Assembly: GCA_921293015.1 (NCBI GenBank) | Contig: OV121086.1 | Location: 45,153,402-45,217,401, forward strand | Reading direction: 5' to 3' | DNA: 64,000 nt | Source of the DNA: Phorcus lineatus | Taxonomy: Eukaryota; Mollusca; Gastropoda; Trochida; Trochidae | Shown: positions 49,615 to 62,950 of the stretch, in pieces | Layout: every line of letters starts with the position of its first letter | Numbering within the stretch: the first letter of the stretch is position 1 | Program-made: the position numbers and the translations under genes | The notes under the pieces: model-generated | What the model was told of the DNA's origin: nothing | The model's input: the letters and a program-made list of their open reading frames with translations, nothing else | Database searches by the model: none

Positions 49615-52127
49615 AGGTTAATTGCCTGTCTGCTAGAGAACTTTGAAATGAATAACTATTACATCCTAGGCCTGCATCTTCCTGGTCAAGGGGAACTCTT
49701 GCAAGATCCTAAGCTTGGTTTCTGCCTTGCTGTCTTTCACAGATGTTAATGTCCCTCCATTACTGATCTCTCAGGAGTAATCAGTAGTAAAATGAGAGTG
49801 GTCCTGAAATATTATGTTTAGTATTTAATATGCCATGATCTAAACACAGACACAAAAGTTTTCAAACCATATGCTGAATTGGGCTAAAAAAGAGCTTGTA
49901 GAATATGAAGTAAAAACATATGATCTTGTGGGAGTTCGTCTTGTGTGAAGATGTATGGCCTTGGCAGGTAGAGGGTTAAGCTTTCGGTTGATATTGTTCT
50001 ATATTTCACTGATATATTAAGCTTTTGAGCAAATATTGTGTATATTTCATATGAATGCATGATATATATTTTAAATTGATTTATTTGTATTTGAACACAT
50101 TTTGTAGTTGTGAAGCATGCATTCTGTGAAGAGGTACCTTTTTCTGAATCATGTATTGGTAATTAACTTTTGTTTCATTTGACTTTATAATGTTTTTTTT
50201 TACCCTTAAAAATAATTCCTAAAAGTCAAGGTCAAGGTCAATATTATTTGAAAGCAATTTCAACACCAGAGGATACAGGTATGAGAGAGATGTTTTAGTC
50301 TTAAGTTCAGTGAAACTTTGTTTTGTTTTTGAATTATAAGAGTAGTAAATTTTGGACTAATAATAAAATTCTAACATGACCTTTGATAATGAAGAAGTAT
50401 GGCCTGTGATCAGTCTTGTAACAATTCATTTCGAGCAAACATTTCACGTTAAATAAAGATTTAATCCATATTTGATTTTCACTGTATATTAATTCCAATT
50501 GCCAAGCAATCTCAAGCACTAGATTAGCCAGTTTTAAACAAGACTTTACGATTAAAGATCGGCATGGTTGTTCCTTGTTAGACGCTTTGTGATCGAAGTT
50601 AGAATGTTATCGTAGAAACCCAATCTGTTGAATTCATCCCTGCTTCTTGTTCAGTTGCTTCTATCAAATTTATGTTTATGAAAAGATCCACTTTATTTAT
50701 AAGAAATCTCAAATATTTGCTGGCATTTTGGTTTATTATAAAATTTGTCATTTTGAATTCAGGACGTTTTGAAATAAACATTTAAAAAAAAATACATATG
50801 AAAAAAATATCATTATGATTTATTACGACAGTATATCACTGTAATAAGTTGCCATTAAACAAACATAAAAAGGACATCAAGTTGGTTAGAAATTGTTTAT
50901 TTTGCTAGTCTTTCTAAGGAGCTTCAAATACCATGATAGTTGCCCATATAAGTTTTTAAAGATCTAGCATCTTTCCTTTCTGAATAACCATCTCATCATC
51001 CCTGTGCTCAAATCACCTGTCCTTGATTAGATGATTCAATGAGAAAGCTTTGTTTTGTTAGCCTTGATATGAACAAATAAGATGGATGACGGTGTAATGC
51101 ATCCTGGCAAAAACCTAGAAATGTTAGATTTCTTCAATTTTGAAGTCAAAAAGATTATAATATCACTTAAAATCATATTCCATCACAAAACTTATAAGTT
51201 ACTATTTCCAATGTTACGCACAGAAGGGGAATAAATATATGAAAAATATTTCAAAGATGGATTTAAAAAACAAAATATGTTAAGAACCACCCCAATATTC
51301 AATGTTAAAGTCTCATTTGGATCACAATATGAATAGTAGAATATCTCAATATTGAAAATCAGGGTGACCTTTATTTACTTTGTTATGTAAAGGATAAATC
51401 TCATCTTCATTTCAACCATACTATTGGATGAAATAGACTGTCTTAAATTCAGCTTTCTCTTGTAGATTGCACTTGTCATTCTTTGTTTATTTTCCTCATG
51501 TGTGATGCCAAGTTTGATAATCTTTGTTTAATCCCTCCAACTTGAGGAATTGTGTAGTTGAAAAATACACATTGTTGTCCAAAATATTCAGGTTATATCC
51601 ATTTAAGAAATTTTGGTAGAGCTTTCAGGGTTCCTTTCCAAAATGATTAAGCATCAAGTGAAGTTACAATTCATACATGATAGTCTGGCCAGATAAAAAG
51701 TTAAAATTTTGTTGGCACTAATCTTAAAAAAATAAGAATTAAAAATTATTTGATTCTGATCTTGATGTATGAGATTGAGCATCAAATTTTTCCACTGTTT
51801 TCTGTGTTCATTGACTAGGCTAATTGTTCAGAAGCTGATCCAGTTTAGTTTATGTGTGCTTGTATGATTAAACAATAGCAATTATTGCTGCATGAAGTTA
51901 GATGTTCCCTTCAATGTTTTCAATAATGATTCATTTCTTTTCAGTGTGTATAGACTACAAACATGAAAGTGATATTTGAAGTTGAAATTATTAGGAATTG
52001 AATAAATGTGATATTTTGGATGATAATATCTTTAAATGTTATCGCAACATTTATTATTTGAAAATAATTTCGTTTTTGTGTTAACATTTTATTTAAAGCA
52101 TATTTACTCTCAAGCATTATCAAATAA

Positions 52128-53371
52128 TGGGGACTGTAACAATAGTGAAGGAGATTAGTGATACTGGGGACTGTAACATAGTCGTACCTTGAGTAGTTGA
52201 AGGAATAGTGAAGGAGATCAGTGATACTGGGGACTGTAACATAGTCGTACCTTGAGTAGTTGAAGGAATAGTGAAGGAGATTAATGATACTGGGGACTGT
52301 TACATAGTCGTACCTTGAGTAGTTGAAGGAATAGTGAAGGAGATTAGTGATACTTGGGACTGTAACATAGTCGTACCTTGAGTAGTTGAAGGAATAGTGA
52401 AGGAGATCAGTGATACTTGGGACTGTAACATAGTTGTACCTTGAGTAGTTGAAGGAATAGTGAAGGAGATCAGTGATAGTGGGGACTGTAACATAGTCGT
52501 ACCTTGAGTAGTTGAAGGAATAGTGAAGGAGATCAGTGATACTGGGGACTGTAACATAGTCGTACCTTGAGTAGTTGAAGGAGTAGTGAAGGAGATCAGT
52601 GATACTGGGGACTGTAACATAGTCGTACCTTGAGTAGTTGAAGGAATAGTGAAGGAGATTAGTGATACTGGGGACTGTAACATAGTCGTACCTTGAGTAG
52701 TTGAAGGAATAGTGAAGGAGATTAGTGATACTTGGGACTGTAACATAGTCGTACCTTGAGTAGTTGAAGGAGTAGTGAAGGAGATCAGTGATACTGGGGA
52801 CTGTAACATAGTCGTACCTTGAGTAGTTGAAGGAATAGTGAAGGAGATTAGTGATACTGGGGACTGTAACATAGTCGTACCTTGAGTAGTTGAAGGAATA
52901 GTGAAGGAGATCAGTGATACTGGGGACTGTAACATAGTCGTACCTTGAGTAGTTGAAGGAATAGTGAAGGAGATTAGTGATACTGGGGACTGTAACATAG
53001 TCGTACCTTGAGTAGTTGAAGGAATAGTGAAGGAGATTAGTGATACTTGGGACTGTAACATAGTCGTACCTTGAGTAGTTGAAGGAATAGTGAAGGAGAT
53101 CAGTGATAGTGGGGACTGTAACATAGTCGTACCTTGAGTAGTTGAAGGAATAGTGAAGGAGATCAGTGATACTGGGGACTGTAACATAGTCGTACCTTGA
53201 GTAGTTGAAGGAATAGTGAAGGAGATCAGTGATACTGGGGACTGTTACATAGTCGTACCTTGAGTAGTTGAAGGAATAGTGAAGGAGATCAGTGATACTG
53301 GGGACTGTAACATAGTCGTACCTTGAGTAGTTGAAGGAATAGTGAAGGAGATCAGTGATACTGGGGACTGG
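52128..53371. repeat. 63-bp minisatellite, about 20 copies
   Basis: Unit contains actggggactgtaacatagt, cgtaccttgagtagttgaag and gaatagtgaaggagatcagt. The first copy is shortened. Copies differ at a few positions (actggg/acttgg/agtggg; gatcag/gattag; gaatag/gagtag). Since 63 is a multiple of 3, two minus-strand frames stay open through the array, giving 478- and 295-codon ORFs with a 21-residue period. The variants do not favour synonymous changes in either frame, and the ORF continues into ordinary AT-rich intron DNA. Confidence 0.95.
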
Positions 53372-54612
53372 AAGCAAATCTTCATTGAATGCATGTAGGC
53401 TGACCTTTCTTCAGTATAAATCTGATATTTTACTTTTTACTAAAGACATAACCTCCTGAAGACAAGTCAAGATTTTTGTAGAAGAAAAACTTCACACAAC
53501 AAGATGTTTGATTTAAAAAATGATAGTTCCATGAGTAGAAGAACATAGAATACAAATTTAAAAAAAAAAAAAGATATATTTTATTTAGAAAAGATAATAT
53601 TTTTTATGAATTAATATAATAAAACAGAGTTTAATAGAATCATCAAGCAGCGAGTGGAAGGAAGGATGAGTACAATATCAGTGTTGATGGTGTTAATGAA
53701 ACTTGCAGGAAGGCTGTAGGGAAGTGAAATCATGAATAACAAGTCTAGATTTGGGGGAAGAAAAAGGGACATTACAGAGTCGGAAATTATGATTTCCTTC
53801 ATTTTACCAAAAACAAATCATTTGATAAAAATACTGTATTTTTATAAATCTAAATAAAGCAAACAGGCAGGTTACACAGAGATCCATGTCTGTGAGTGGG
53901 AGGGGGTGAGTAAGGCAGTCAGGTAGGCAGATAGTGAGTGGGGTGAGTCATGCTGCATCCCTGTATGCTGCAGTCAGTCTCCCATGTGCTGTATCCCTGT
54001 TGTACAGTCGGTCTGTGGGTGACAGCAGTAGCTCTGTACCAGCATCGATGATTCATGGGCCAACCGGTATTGAATGTAAACAACCTGTTAACCAACTTGT
54101 TGATCTTCTATAAATTATACCACAGAATAGATGGACTCAATTTTATATTTGTTTTACACAAATGTTAAATTAAACATAATTGATGCACAATAGCTCAAAT
54201 GAATTGAATTATTGATTGATTGTGTAATTGTTCATTTCTTTCAATTTAATCAGAAATAAATCATTGATAATAAAATTCTAAATTATGTTTATTGATTGAT
54301 CTGTCTAAAAGGCTTTTATACTGATTAAAGTCTAAACTTTTTTAAACTTAAAAACATTAATTTATTTTAAACGTTGTTTAATTTAAGATCATAGATAAGC
54401 ACTCAGCAGTGATACTTCTTTCTTCATATTTTTCTCTATGATCATTTCTGCCTTCATTCCTATCTCCCATTGGTCTATCTCCTTGATTTCAATTCTTTTC
54501 TCACTGAAATATCCACCTCTATGGGGCTGTGTAGGTTCTACAAGTTGTCCTTGTGATGACTGAGTTTGAATTCACACTTGATTCCTTCTTGTCAAACCTC
54601 CTGCTCCTCTAG

Positions 54613-54771
54613 ACAGGAAGTGACAAGAGTATTCTCCCCTTCCATGATGACAACTAGCCAAATCTGAGCATTCGGTGATGCAGGCGGTCTGCTCGTCAGA
54701 TAGCCAGCGTCACCTTGAGTGTGGTGACGACACAATCCGAGACAGCGAAAACAGCTGATTTAATGTCATCT
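54613..54771. repeat. Duplicated 160-bp segment, copy 1
   Basis: Matches 56270-56432 in the same orientation at roughly 95 percent, from acaggaagtgacaagagtat through gcattcggtgatgcaggcgg to gacagcgaaaacagctgat. It is GC-richer than its surroundings and includes an inverted pair gtcacc/ggtgac. No shared ORF. The copies flank copy B of the TTAA element. Confidence 0.85.
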
Positions 54772-55392
54772 CTATTCCTTCCTCCTATTTCTTGTCTTTT
54801 TTCTTTTCCTGTCTTCAAAAACTGTCTGTCATTCAAATCATTATCCATGTTTCTTTCCCATAATTTAAAACATTGGTTGCATACATTGAAACTTTAGCCT
54901 AAGTTAACTTGGAAAATTTACATTTGCTCAACATGAGCTTTAAAATCCTTGAATAACAGCAAAGAGGCTGAAGACATAGATGGTACTTTATTAAACAACC
55001 TTTACATTAACAATTTGTATGCCCTAATTCGAAAACTACTAGTTTTTACAACCTAATGTGGAAAATGAAATTATATGATCAGCCCATATTTGTGTGATGA
55101 GTAATATTGGTGAAGAGTAAATTCATGAGTTGAATCTTTCTTTATAACCCTGACTAACAGTAAGAAGGTCACATTATTTAGTCAGTTTTGCAGGTAAATA
55201 TTTGCACTTGCTAGCTGTAAAGAAGTAAGAGATTAAGTTGTTTAATGTGTTTTATTTCATCTTATTTGAGATCTTATTATGCTTTCAAATCTCAAAACCA
55301 TATGATTTCCTAACCAACAATAATTAGGTCATGGGTGTTTGTCAATTCTGTAATTGTGCAATAAGAGAAGGGATTAAAACTAAATGTGACAC

Positions 55393-55871
55393 TTAAAGAG
55401 CCACTCCGTGAGTTGTTGGAGTCATATATGCCAAAGTTAATCAATGGTGTCATTTGATCGCGAAGTATCGACTGTTACCAAAAATACACATTTTAAAGCT
55501 TATTGTGTTTTTTACAGTGACAATATGAAGGTAGAACGTCGCAATTATGATCGAAAACCGGACAGTGGTGCGCGTCAAATAGTCAAATGTAATTTTGGAG
55601 ACCTATCTAAAACAGCCAGGAGGGCAGTTAGGAGTTGATAGTGTTTGATAGGTTATTTAACTAGTATTCATGTATATTGGACGTGATATCTACACCTCTT
55701 TGTGTTTATAAGGCTGTTTTTCAGATTTTCATGGAAAACCAGTATTTGTCATATACATGTCTTTTGGGCATGAATAGTTAAGATGTTTTGATTTTATATC
55801 ACCACATAAGGCATTTAGGTTCGTATCAAAGGTAAATAATATGTTATGAAAATCACGGAGTGGCTCTTTAA
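55393..55871 (+). mobile_element. TTAA-flanked MITE, copy B
   Basis: 479 bp including TTAA on both sides; terminal repeats AGAGCCACTCCGTGA and TCACGGAGTGGCTCT are perfect. Aligns throughout with copy A in inverted orientation. A 64-codon ORF at 55444-55638 inside it is broken in copy A and is not a gene. Confidence 0.9.
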
Positions 55872-56269
55872 AACAGTCTTCTAACATTGAATGGCAAGGT
55901 AAGGTCAGGTAGGCTAGAAAATCCTTCAAGAAAATACTCTCTAAATGTAAATATGTGAGAACTACAAGTGTTACTTGCAAGGTGCAATGGCTGTTAAATG
56001 TGTCTGCCAAGTTTAAAACTTAACCATTGACTGACTAATCATTGAAATGTAGATAATTATGTTTTAGATATTGTCTACAAACAATTTTTATAATGATATC
56101 ATAATATTTTGGACAATGTTGAAAATTATGACAGCTTTACTTAACCTAATTTCCTTCTCTCTTGGGCGCTGTGAATTCCATTAGCTGTCCCAGTATTTCT
56201 AGGTTGGAATCCACACATTACTTAAGTCATAGATAGGTGGATTCAAGGGCTATGGTGGGAAATCAAGTC

Positions 56270-56432
56270 ACAGGAAGTGACAAGAGTATTCTCCCCTTCC
56301 ATGATGACAACTAGCCAAATCTGAGCATTCGGTGATGCAGGCGGTCTGCTCGTCAGATAGCCAGTGTCACCTTGAGTGTGGTGACGACACAATTCGAGAC
56401 AGCGAAAACAGCTGATATATAATGTCATCTCT
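56270..56432. repeat. Duplicated 160-bp segment, copy 2
   Basis: Second copy of the segment at 54613-54771, with a few substitutions (for example ccagtgtcacc for ccagcgtcacc; aattcgag for aatccgag) and a small indel near the right end. Flanking sequences are unrelated to those of copy 1, so the duplication ends sharply. Confidence 0.85.
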
Positions 56433-56963
56433 TATACTTCTGTCTATCATTTCTTCACTTCTGTTTTTGCCATTATTAACATCATCCCAAAAAGGAATAG
56501 ATATTGAATATTGTAGGAAGTGTGCAAGTTTGTTCTTGAAAATTATTAAACCATGAAATTTGTTTTAGGTGAAATTTATTTCTCGATAGATCTTCTTTTA
56601 AAAACAATATAAAATCAGTGGGACAATGAAACAATTTATTTTTTGTGTGGTTGAAATTGAATTCTTTTTTTTTTTTTAATTTCAGATTTGATAAAAGCTT
56701 TTTGTTTTGATAAAATTCTTGATATGTTATTTGAGTGGCTTGAGGTTTCACCATTTGAAAGGAACAAGTAGCAATGTAACTGTTTAATCCATGCTTTAAT
56801 CGGTGTGAAATACCTTCTTAAAGGTTTAACGATACATTTGATTAGTCTAAAGTGTCAAATTATTTAAATGATTATAATCATATTCTTGAGCAATGTATAT
56901 TCTTTAACCAAAGATTGTTGATTTGGTGAAAATCAATTGTTGTTCATAAAAAATGTTGATTAT

Positions 56964-57160
56964 CTTCTTTGTAATAATTGTTATTATTCCGTCCGATGAA
57001 GGTATTTCTTCCTTTGTAATAATTGTTATTATTCCGTCCGATGAAGGTATTTCTTCCTTTGTAATAATTGTTATTATTCTGTCCCATGAAGGTATTTCTT
57101 CCTTTGTAATAATTGTTATTATTCCGTCCCATTAAGGTATTTCTTCCTTTGTCATGATTG
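56964..57160. repeat. 45-bp minisatellite, about 4 copies
   Basis: Unit gtaataattgttattattcc then gtccgatgaaggtatttctt ccttt, starting at 56971, 57016, 57061 and 57106, with a decayed fifth start at 57151. Because 45 is divisible by 3, short repetitive ORFs arise on both strands; neither is convincing. Confidence 0.93.
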
Positions 57161-58161
57161 TCAAATAAAATAGTAGGAAGTTTAAAAAAAGGGATATGTA
57201 AATTTTCTGATGATTTGGGTCATGAAATAGTATAAGAAATAAGGTCATGAGGAAATCTTAATTTGAAAAGCTAATTCCTTGAAATACATGTTAGCATGGT
57301 TAAAGTCTTCAACAAATGTGTGCCATGAATTATTTGTTTGGACACATGCTTTATTCAATGTAGAAATTAATTTTCCTTTGCCGTTTACATGAGTTCCTAG
57401 TAATTCCTCATAACTAACAATAAGAAATAATCAAAATGCAATGTCGAGAATACAAAGATGAAAAGATTTGTCAAATCAGGACAAATAAAAAGACCATTAA
57501 ACTAAAAACAAATACCATTTCAAAAACTGACAGTGCTTGCAAGTCACATAAGTGGATTGTAATTTGTTTGTGAATTATGAGTCAATTTTCAATAAAAACA
57601 ATTCTCACTTATAAATTACATGACCACTGTTGATAGGAATCAAAATTACTATCAAAAAGGTTTTTAAGGTAATGTCAAGAAATATGTTGAAAATTATTTT
57701 CTATCTACTATTAAATATATGATATTAATGGTAGGGAAACACATTTGATTTAAAATATACTTACATGGTCAGTTTTTGACATCATAAACATGAAAATATT
57801 TCACGCCTAAGATCCTGTCAATGAGGAGTGATGGACAAAAATAGGCGTAGTTTGTTTGAGTCTGTAGTCCATGTATATTTGTAATGTCCTAGTTAGCATC
57901 AGCTCCCCCTGCATAAATAGAGGCAGTGTCAACAAGAAAACACTTGCTTCAGCCTCGTAGGAATTCCGCTTTAACTATTTTGAGTTTATTTAATGAGCTC
58001 TTTGTTGAAGTTGTTGTTCCACAGCAAAATGTATTCAAAGTTCATTTCCTTAACATTTTCCCTAAGATTTGGAAGACAGAGGGGTTCACTGGCTTTGGCT
58101 TATAATCGGTTCTTCTTTTCTTACAGTTCTTTCAATTACTTGAATTTTCTTTTTCAAGTCA

Positions 58162-58401
58162 AGACCATCTTGTAGTTCACAGCATTATTTCAGAAATACT
58201 TATTCTACCTCAGATCTAAACCATCTTGTAGTTCACAGCATTATTTCAGAAATACTAATTCTTCCTCAGATCTAAACCATCTTGTAGTTCACAGCATTAT
58301 TTCAGAAATACTTATTCTTCCTCAGATCTAAACCATCTTGTAGTTCACAGCATTATTTCAGAAATACTAATTCTTCCTCAGATCTAAACCATCTTGTAGT
58401 T
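58162..58401. repeat. 56-bp minisatellite, about 4.3 copies
   Basis: Unit ccatcttgtagttcacagca then ttatttcagaaatacttatt cttcctcagatctaaa, starting at 58165, 58221, 58277, 58333 and 58389 (partial). Confidence 0.95.
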
Positions 58402-59764
58402 AACCCCATCTCACCGCTAAGAGAGTCATTCCAGGCCATCAAGATAGCCTCATTGACTCCACATGTCAGCACACATACAGTATGTGCAGGGATTAGTGAT
58501 AGATACCCCTGTAATTAGCTTGTAGGAAGCTCTGTGCTTCCCTCTAGCCCAAGCTTTGTATACTTCTCATGGGGGACTTCTCTTTGAGATTTTAAAAAAA
58601 CTTTGTTTTAAGTTATGATTATTTAGCTGTTGAATTAAAAGACACAAAACCAATGTTAGTGTCAAATTTACAGGTGTTACAGATTGTTTACAGAGAACAT
58701 TCCTGGTTTCGCCGATGGCTAAACATTGACTTTCTCAAACTTAATCTGAAACATGTATATATGCAAAGGGTTGATTAAGAAGTATTTAAAGTCGAAAGTC
58801 CTGAATAAATCAACACCTGCTTTGTTAGAATTAGTGAAAAAATGATTTATAAAAATGGGCCCCACAATAATTTTTATTTCGAACTAATCCTGAAAAAAAA
58901 TCTTGTATTGTAGCAAATATTGAACAAAATAGCCAAGAAATTTTACATTCATGATCTAGATACCTCTTCAAATAATCTAACTTCAGAATTAAAAGTTTAA
59001 AAGATATGATATCGAGAATATTTTACTACTAAAAGAAAAATGATAATATTCAATAATGAAATAGAGCCTTTCATTTACTTACTTTCAGGAGATAGAGATT
59101 TTTTGCTTTGGAGAGATAAGGAGAAAAAGAGGCAGGGGATTGTAAACTGTCTACAGATAATTCCGCTGTTTTAAAGGGTACTTAGTCGACTTCTTATAAG
59201 TGGCAAAGAATGTTGATTCTAGTAAGAAGTGGTTTTGTCATTTAGTACTGTCAGAATAAGAAACCTGATTATTTTGATAATACATTTTCTTCAGGCAGAG
59301 CAATCTTTCATTTTTTTTTTACCTGCTCAATCAAACTCACAGTATGGCTGGCAAATCTACAGAAATCATCAACAAGGGGAAATATCTGGTTAAAGAAAAG
59401 TTATCTAAAATAACTACAGTAGCAGTGGATAAGATGTTTAAATTATTTCCTTGCTTTATAACAGGAAGTAAGCTGCTCTGGTTGGTTTACATTCAAAATA
59501 ATGTAAGACAAAGTCAACCATTTACCAAGGTTTTAAGTGGCATGCTTCATCGAAAGTTGGTGAAATTTTTTCATAAAAACATCCATGAATAACTATGGAC
59601 AGCAAAAACCTAAAGATTTCACTGCAATAAATTGCATAATTATTTTGTAAGTGTACCTTTGCAAAATATATCACGACAATAACATAATCTAAAAGCTGAA
59701 TTTAAATAAAAATGTCTCTCCAAAAAATCAAGTGAACATGCTTGTACTTGTGAACTTAATGTAC

Positions 59765-59784
59765 AAAGAGAGAGAAAGAGAGAT
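59765..59784. repeat. GA-rich microsatellite
   Basis: Imperfect (GA)n run, agagagagaaagagagatt, followed by an AT-rich stretch. Confidence 0.7.
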
Positions 59785-62700
59785 TCTTTATTTCTTTCAG
59801 TTTGAACCGGAGATCAAAAAAATTTCTACAAATACATCAATTTATACAAATACAATGTTACTTTATTTATACAAACACATAAAATGAAAAGATTGAATAT
59901 ACATGTTAACACATTAAGTTGATATAGGGATTTCTATTAAGTAGATGGACATATCTACAGTACCAGTATTATAGGATAGAAAACAGTTTATGGAATTAAC
60001 TGTCAGTGGATGATGCTGTGTACCCCAGTCATTTTGTCAGCGCATTTCACTCATCTGATAAGTTGGGGAGGTCATGGAGGTTGGGGCGTGAGGGGGCGAG
60101 ATAGCGTTAAAGTTGCTGTAAACTCCAAATCACCTTACCTCTTCGATCTTAATGGGCCAAGGACACTAATTACAGTGTCTGTCATGGAAGATGCTTTCAA
60201 AACAGTTTGACCTCCCTTCGAAGATTATTCAAATCTATGAACGAAAGGCTATTTTAATCCAATGTGTCACCATAGTGAATTCACCCATTTGATAAAACTG
60301 TATTGTGAGCTCTGTATCAAGATACCTTATTCAGAGTCTGGAGTATTGCTACACCCTGGGTTAAATGTGACATTTGGCTTAGTACGTGAACTGCATGCCA
60401 GTCAGGGTGACCGTGAAAGTTGCTGACATTCAGGGGAGAATTCCTGACAGACATGCAAAGAGTCCAATCCAAATAGAATTCATTCCATAGAGTTGTCTGC
60501 AGAGCAATAACACATGCATCCGTAAAGGGCATTAAATATGTATTCGGCCAGTAATTAAACAGAGAAAGAACCCAAGTGAACACAGATGGAGCAGTGTAGA
60601 CAAAGATTGAATGGTGAAGATGTTGATCAGTGTGCTGGGCTTTGGTGTGCCTGTCAGCATGTAGCATCAATAGATGGAATTGTTGTTATCGGGAGAAAAG
60701 TTATCGTTGATATATATATTGTTGAGTCAAAAATACTTTTTCAGGAGTTTTGAAACACTTTTTTGAAAAATATTTAACAGGTGGGATGTATATAAAGGTA
60801 TACAAAATTAAAGTAACAATTTTCATGTAGGGGATTTGAGTTTCTCTTTTAATATAAAAGGTAACCCTTCTCTTTGATATTTGGAATATGTCTTCCTTGA
60901 CACAAGATTAGACAGAAGGGATGTGTTTGTTGGGTTTTCAATCATTTTAATATTGATCTGTAAGATCCGGATTTAGAATAACTTAACTGTCATTGATGCC
61001 TGTGTTTATAAAAAGAGCCAGCCCTTGGCAATTGGCAGGTTTAGAGACTTTTTTGAGCTAAACCCTCAGGCCAGACAGGCTTGCTGGCTAGTTTAGCCGC
61101 TGACCCTCCTGAAAACAAATAGCTATTGGCTGGCAGGCAGGCTGACATGCAGGTATTATAGACTATATACTAGGTGTTTCAGAGGCATGGTAACCGTTGG
61201 GGTTTAGTGATAATGTTAGAGTTCTTTCTTGGACACATCTAGAACTTTCAGACCGGTAGAAAAGATGTGGTCAGAATGTGCCTCTTTTTATTTTATCTGA
61301 CAGTATTTTTTCAGTAATAAGACAATATTTTGGTCACCCTACTTTCAAAGGCAGCTTGTGAACCATAAAATATTAATCCCAACTGTGTGTAGTAGACTGC
61401 AGAGCTATTGTCTACATTTATTACATTATACACATATTGTTATGTTGTTGTTATAGAACAATATGCATCACATCATAAGCAGGCTTCATCAGTCTACCGA
61501 AAAAACTTGGATTACTGATGTTTTCTAAATGTAATGATCATCTCGTTCAACATTGTTATTCATTTCAGACAATACTCTGTATTGACAGTGTTGGTGTTAC
61601 AAAAGAAAGGATATGATTTTAATAAAGATTTAGGCCAAAAAAATTTCAGTTTGACTTGTAACCTTTTTAGTTGGTTATATTCACCTTGTGAATAAAAAAC
61701 AATTCTACTGAAATGATAAATACTTTTTTTTTAAAAACAAACACTTGTTTCATACATTTTCCCATCAAACCATTGGAGTTTTTAATCAAAATGGATTTAG
61801 TTGACAGAGCACTCAAATGGTTTAAAAAAAGAAGAAGAAAATGTTAATCTTTTGATTCATTGTAGTATGTCATTTATTTCATTGACAATTTTTATTCTGT
61901 TTTCACTCCCTTTTTTAGAATTAGCATGCTAGTGTCTTTAATCAGTTGGTTTGTCAGCTATCACTTGTGAACTGAGCACTTGTACCTAAACCCTGAACCA
62001 ATGCATTTAAACATGGAGGAATGTGTGTTGTCTTAGTTGGCAATTACTGCAAATAGGATAGAGTGCAAACACACTTAGTCTTTCTCCTAATACTCACGTA
62101 ACAGGTTGTCGTTTCTGAACATTCTCTGAAATATACCTTCCTTGGTAGTTATTCTGTCTTAGGGTTATTAACTATATTCCATGTCGGCTACACATCGTGT
62201 ATAACAGATTGAAATTTAGGTTGAATATCGAGTCAAGAATTAAGTAATTTTTTCATAAAATGATGAATTCAGAAATTTGTCTTTTTAAGAAAATCATAAA
62301 TGTACTATTCTGGAACTATTCAGGAACAACATAGAATTATGAGGTAGTTTTGTTTGTTTGTAAAATATTAATATCCATTCATATACATTTACATTTATCT
62401 TCTGTACAACATGTTTATTAATCAAATGTTTATGATTTATGTTATTTAAAAGTTCTATCAAATATCTAGATATTGTGTTGATAACAGATCCTAAGTTCCT
62501 ATTCATAACATCAAATATTCCAAATGAAATGTCATTGTAGTTAAAAGAAATTCTGAGATTTTATCTCTTGTAGGCTTGTCTTTACATGATGCTAAGTTTC
62601 CATCAAGCTTGTGCAAAGATTAACCAAAGGAATTATCATTGGACTTATTAGATTTAAGTTATCATATTATAGGATAGAATTGGCTGGTAAAAGATCACTA

Positions 62701-62950
62701 ATTTCTGTTAAACATAGATGTATATATTGCTAAATGAATAAATGCTGAGGCTTAGCAATAAGGAGAACAGAGTTGTCCCCCTTCATTATTGACTGGTGGT
62801 TACAGAGTTTCATCCCTTGATTATTTATTTTAAACTCTCAAATGTCTGAGTTTAAGGGAGAGAAGTTTACAGCTATGACTACTAACTGACTGACTCTGAA
62901 ACAATTATATTGTGTAAACCATTAACCCTGTGTGTGATGTGTTTTGCAGA

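Larger units (their letters stand above)
47958..62950 (+). other. BICD 3' UTR and/or second intron
   Basis: Downstream of the exon 2 stop. AATAAA near 48341 could end the read-through transcript. If the donor at 47874 is used, the whole stretch is a 15.1 kb intron. It contains a small foldback at 49498, the minisatellites at 52.1, 57.0 and 58.2 kb, a duplicated 160-bp segment and copy B of the TTAA element. Another donor-like site (ccag before gtgagg) lies just after the stop, near 47983. No other gene is supported. Confidence 0.6.

Noticed and set aside
50221-50243. Nuclear-receptor half-sites (tcaaggtcaaggtca)
   Set aside because: Matches AGGTCA-type half-sites, but such TCAAGGTCA strings are common in low-complexity intron DNA and nothing else supports an enhancer.
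51941-53377. Long minus-strand ORF (478 codons) as a protein-coding gene
   Set aside because: It is explained by a 63-bp tandem array with period divisible by 3; a second frame is also open, variants do not favour synonymous changes, and the non-repeat tail is ordinary AT-rich intron sequence.
56944-57135. Asn/Tyr-rich and Ile/Val-rich repetitive ORFs on opposite strands
   Set aside because: Both come from the 45-bp minisatellite.
59344-59592. 82-codon ORF starting MAGKSTEIINKGKY
   Set aside because: Preceded by a polypyrimidine run and lysine-rich like a small basic protein, but I see no homology, promoter or splice context, and its AT content matches the intron.
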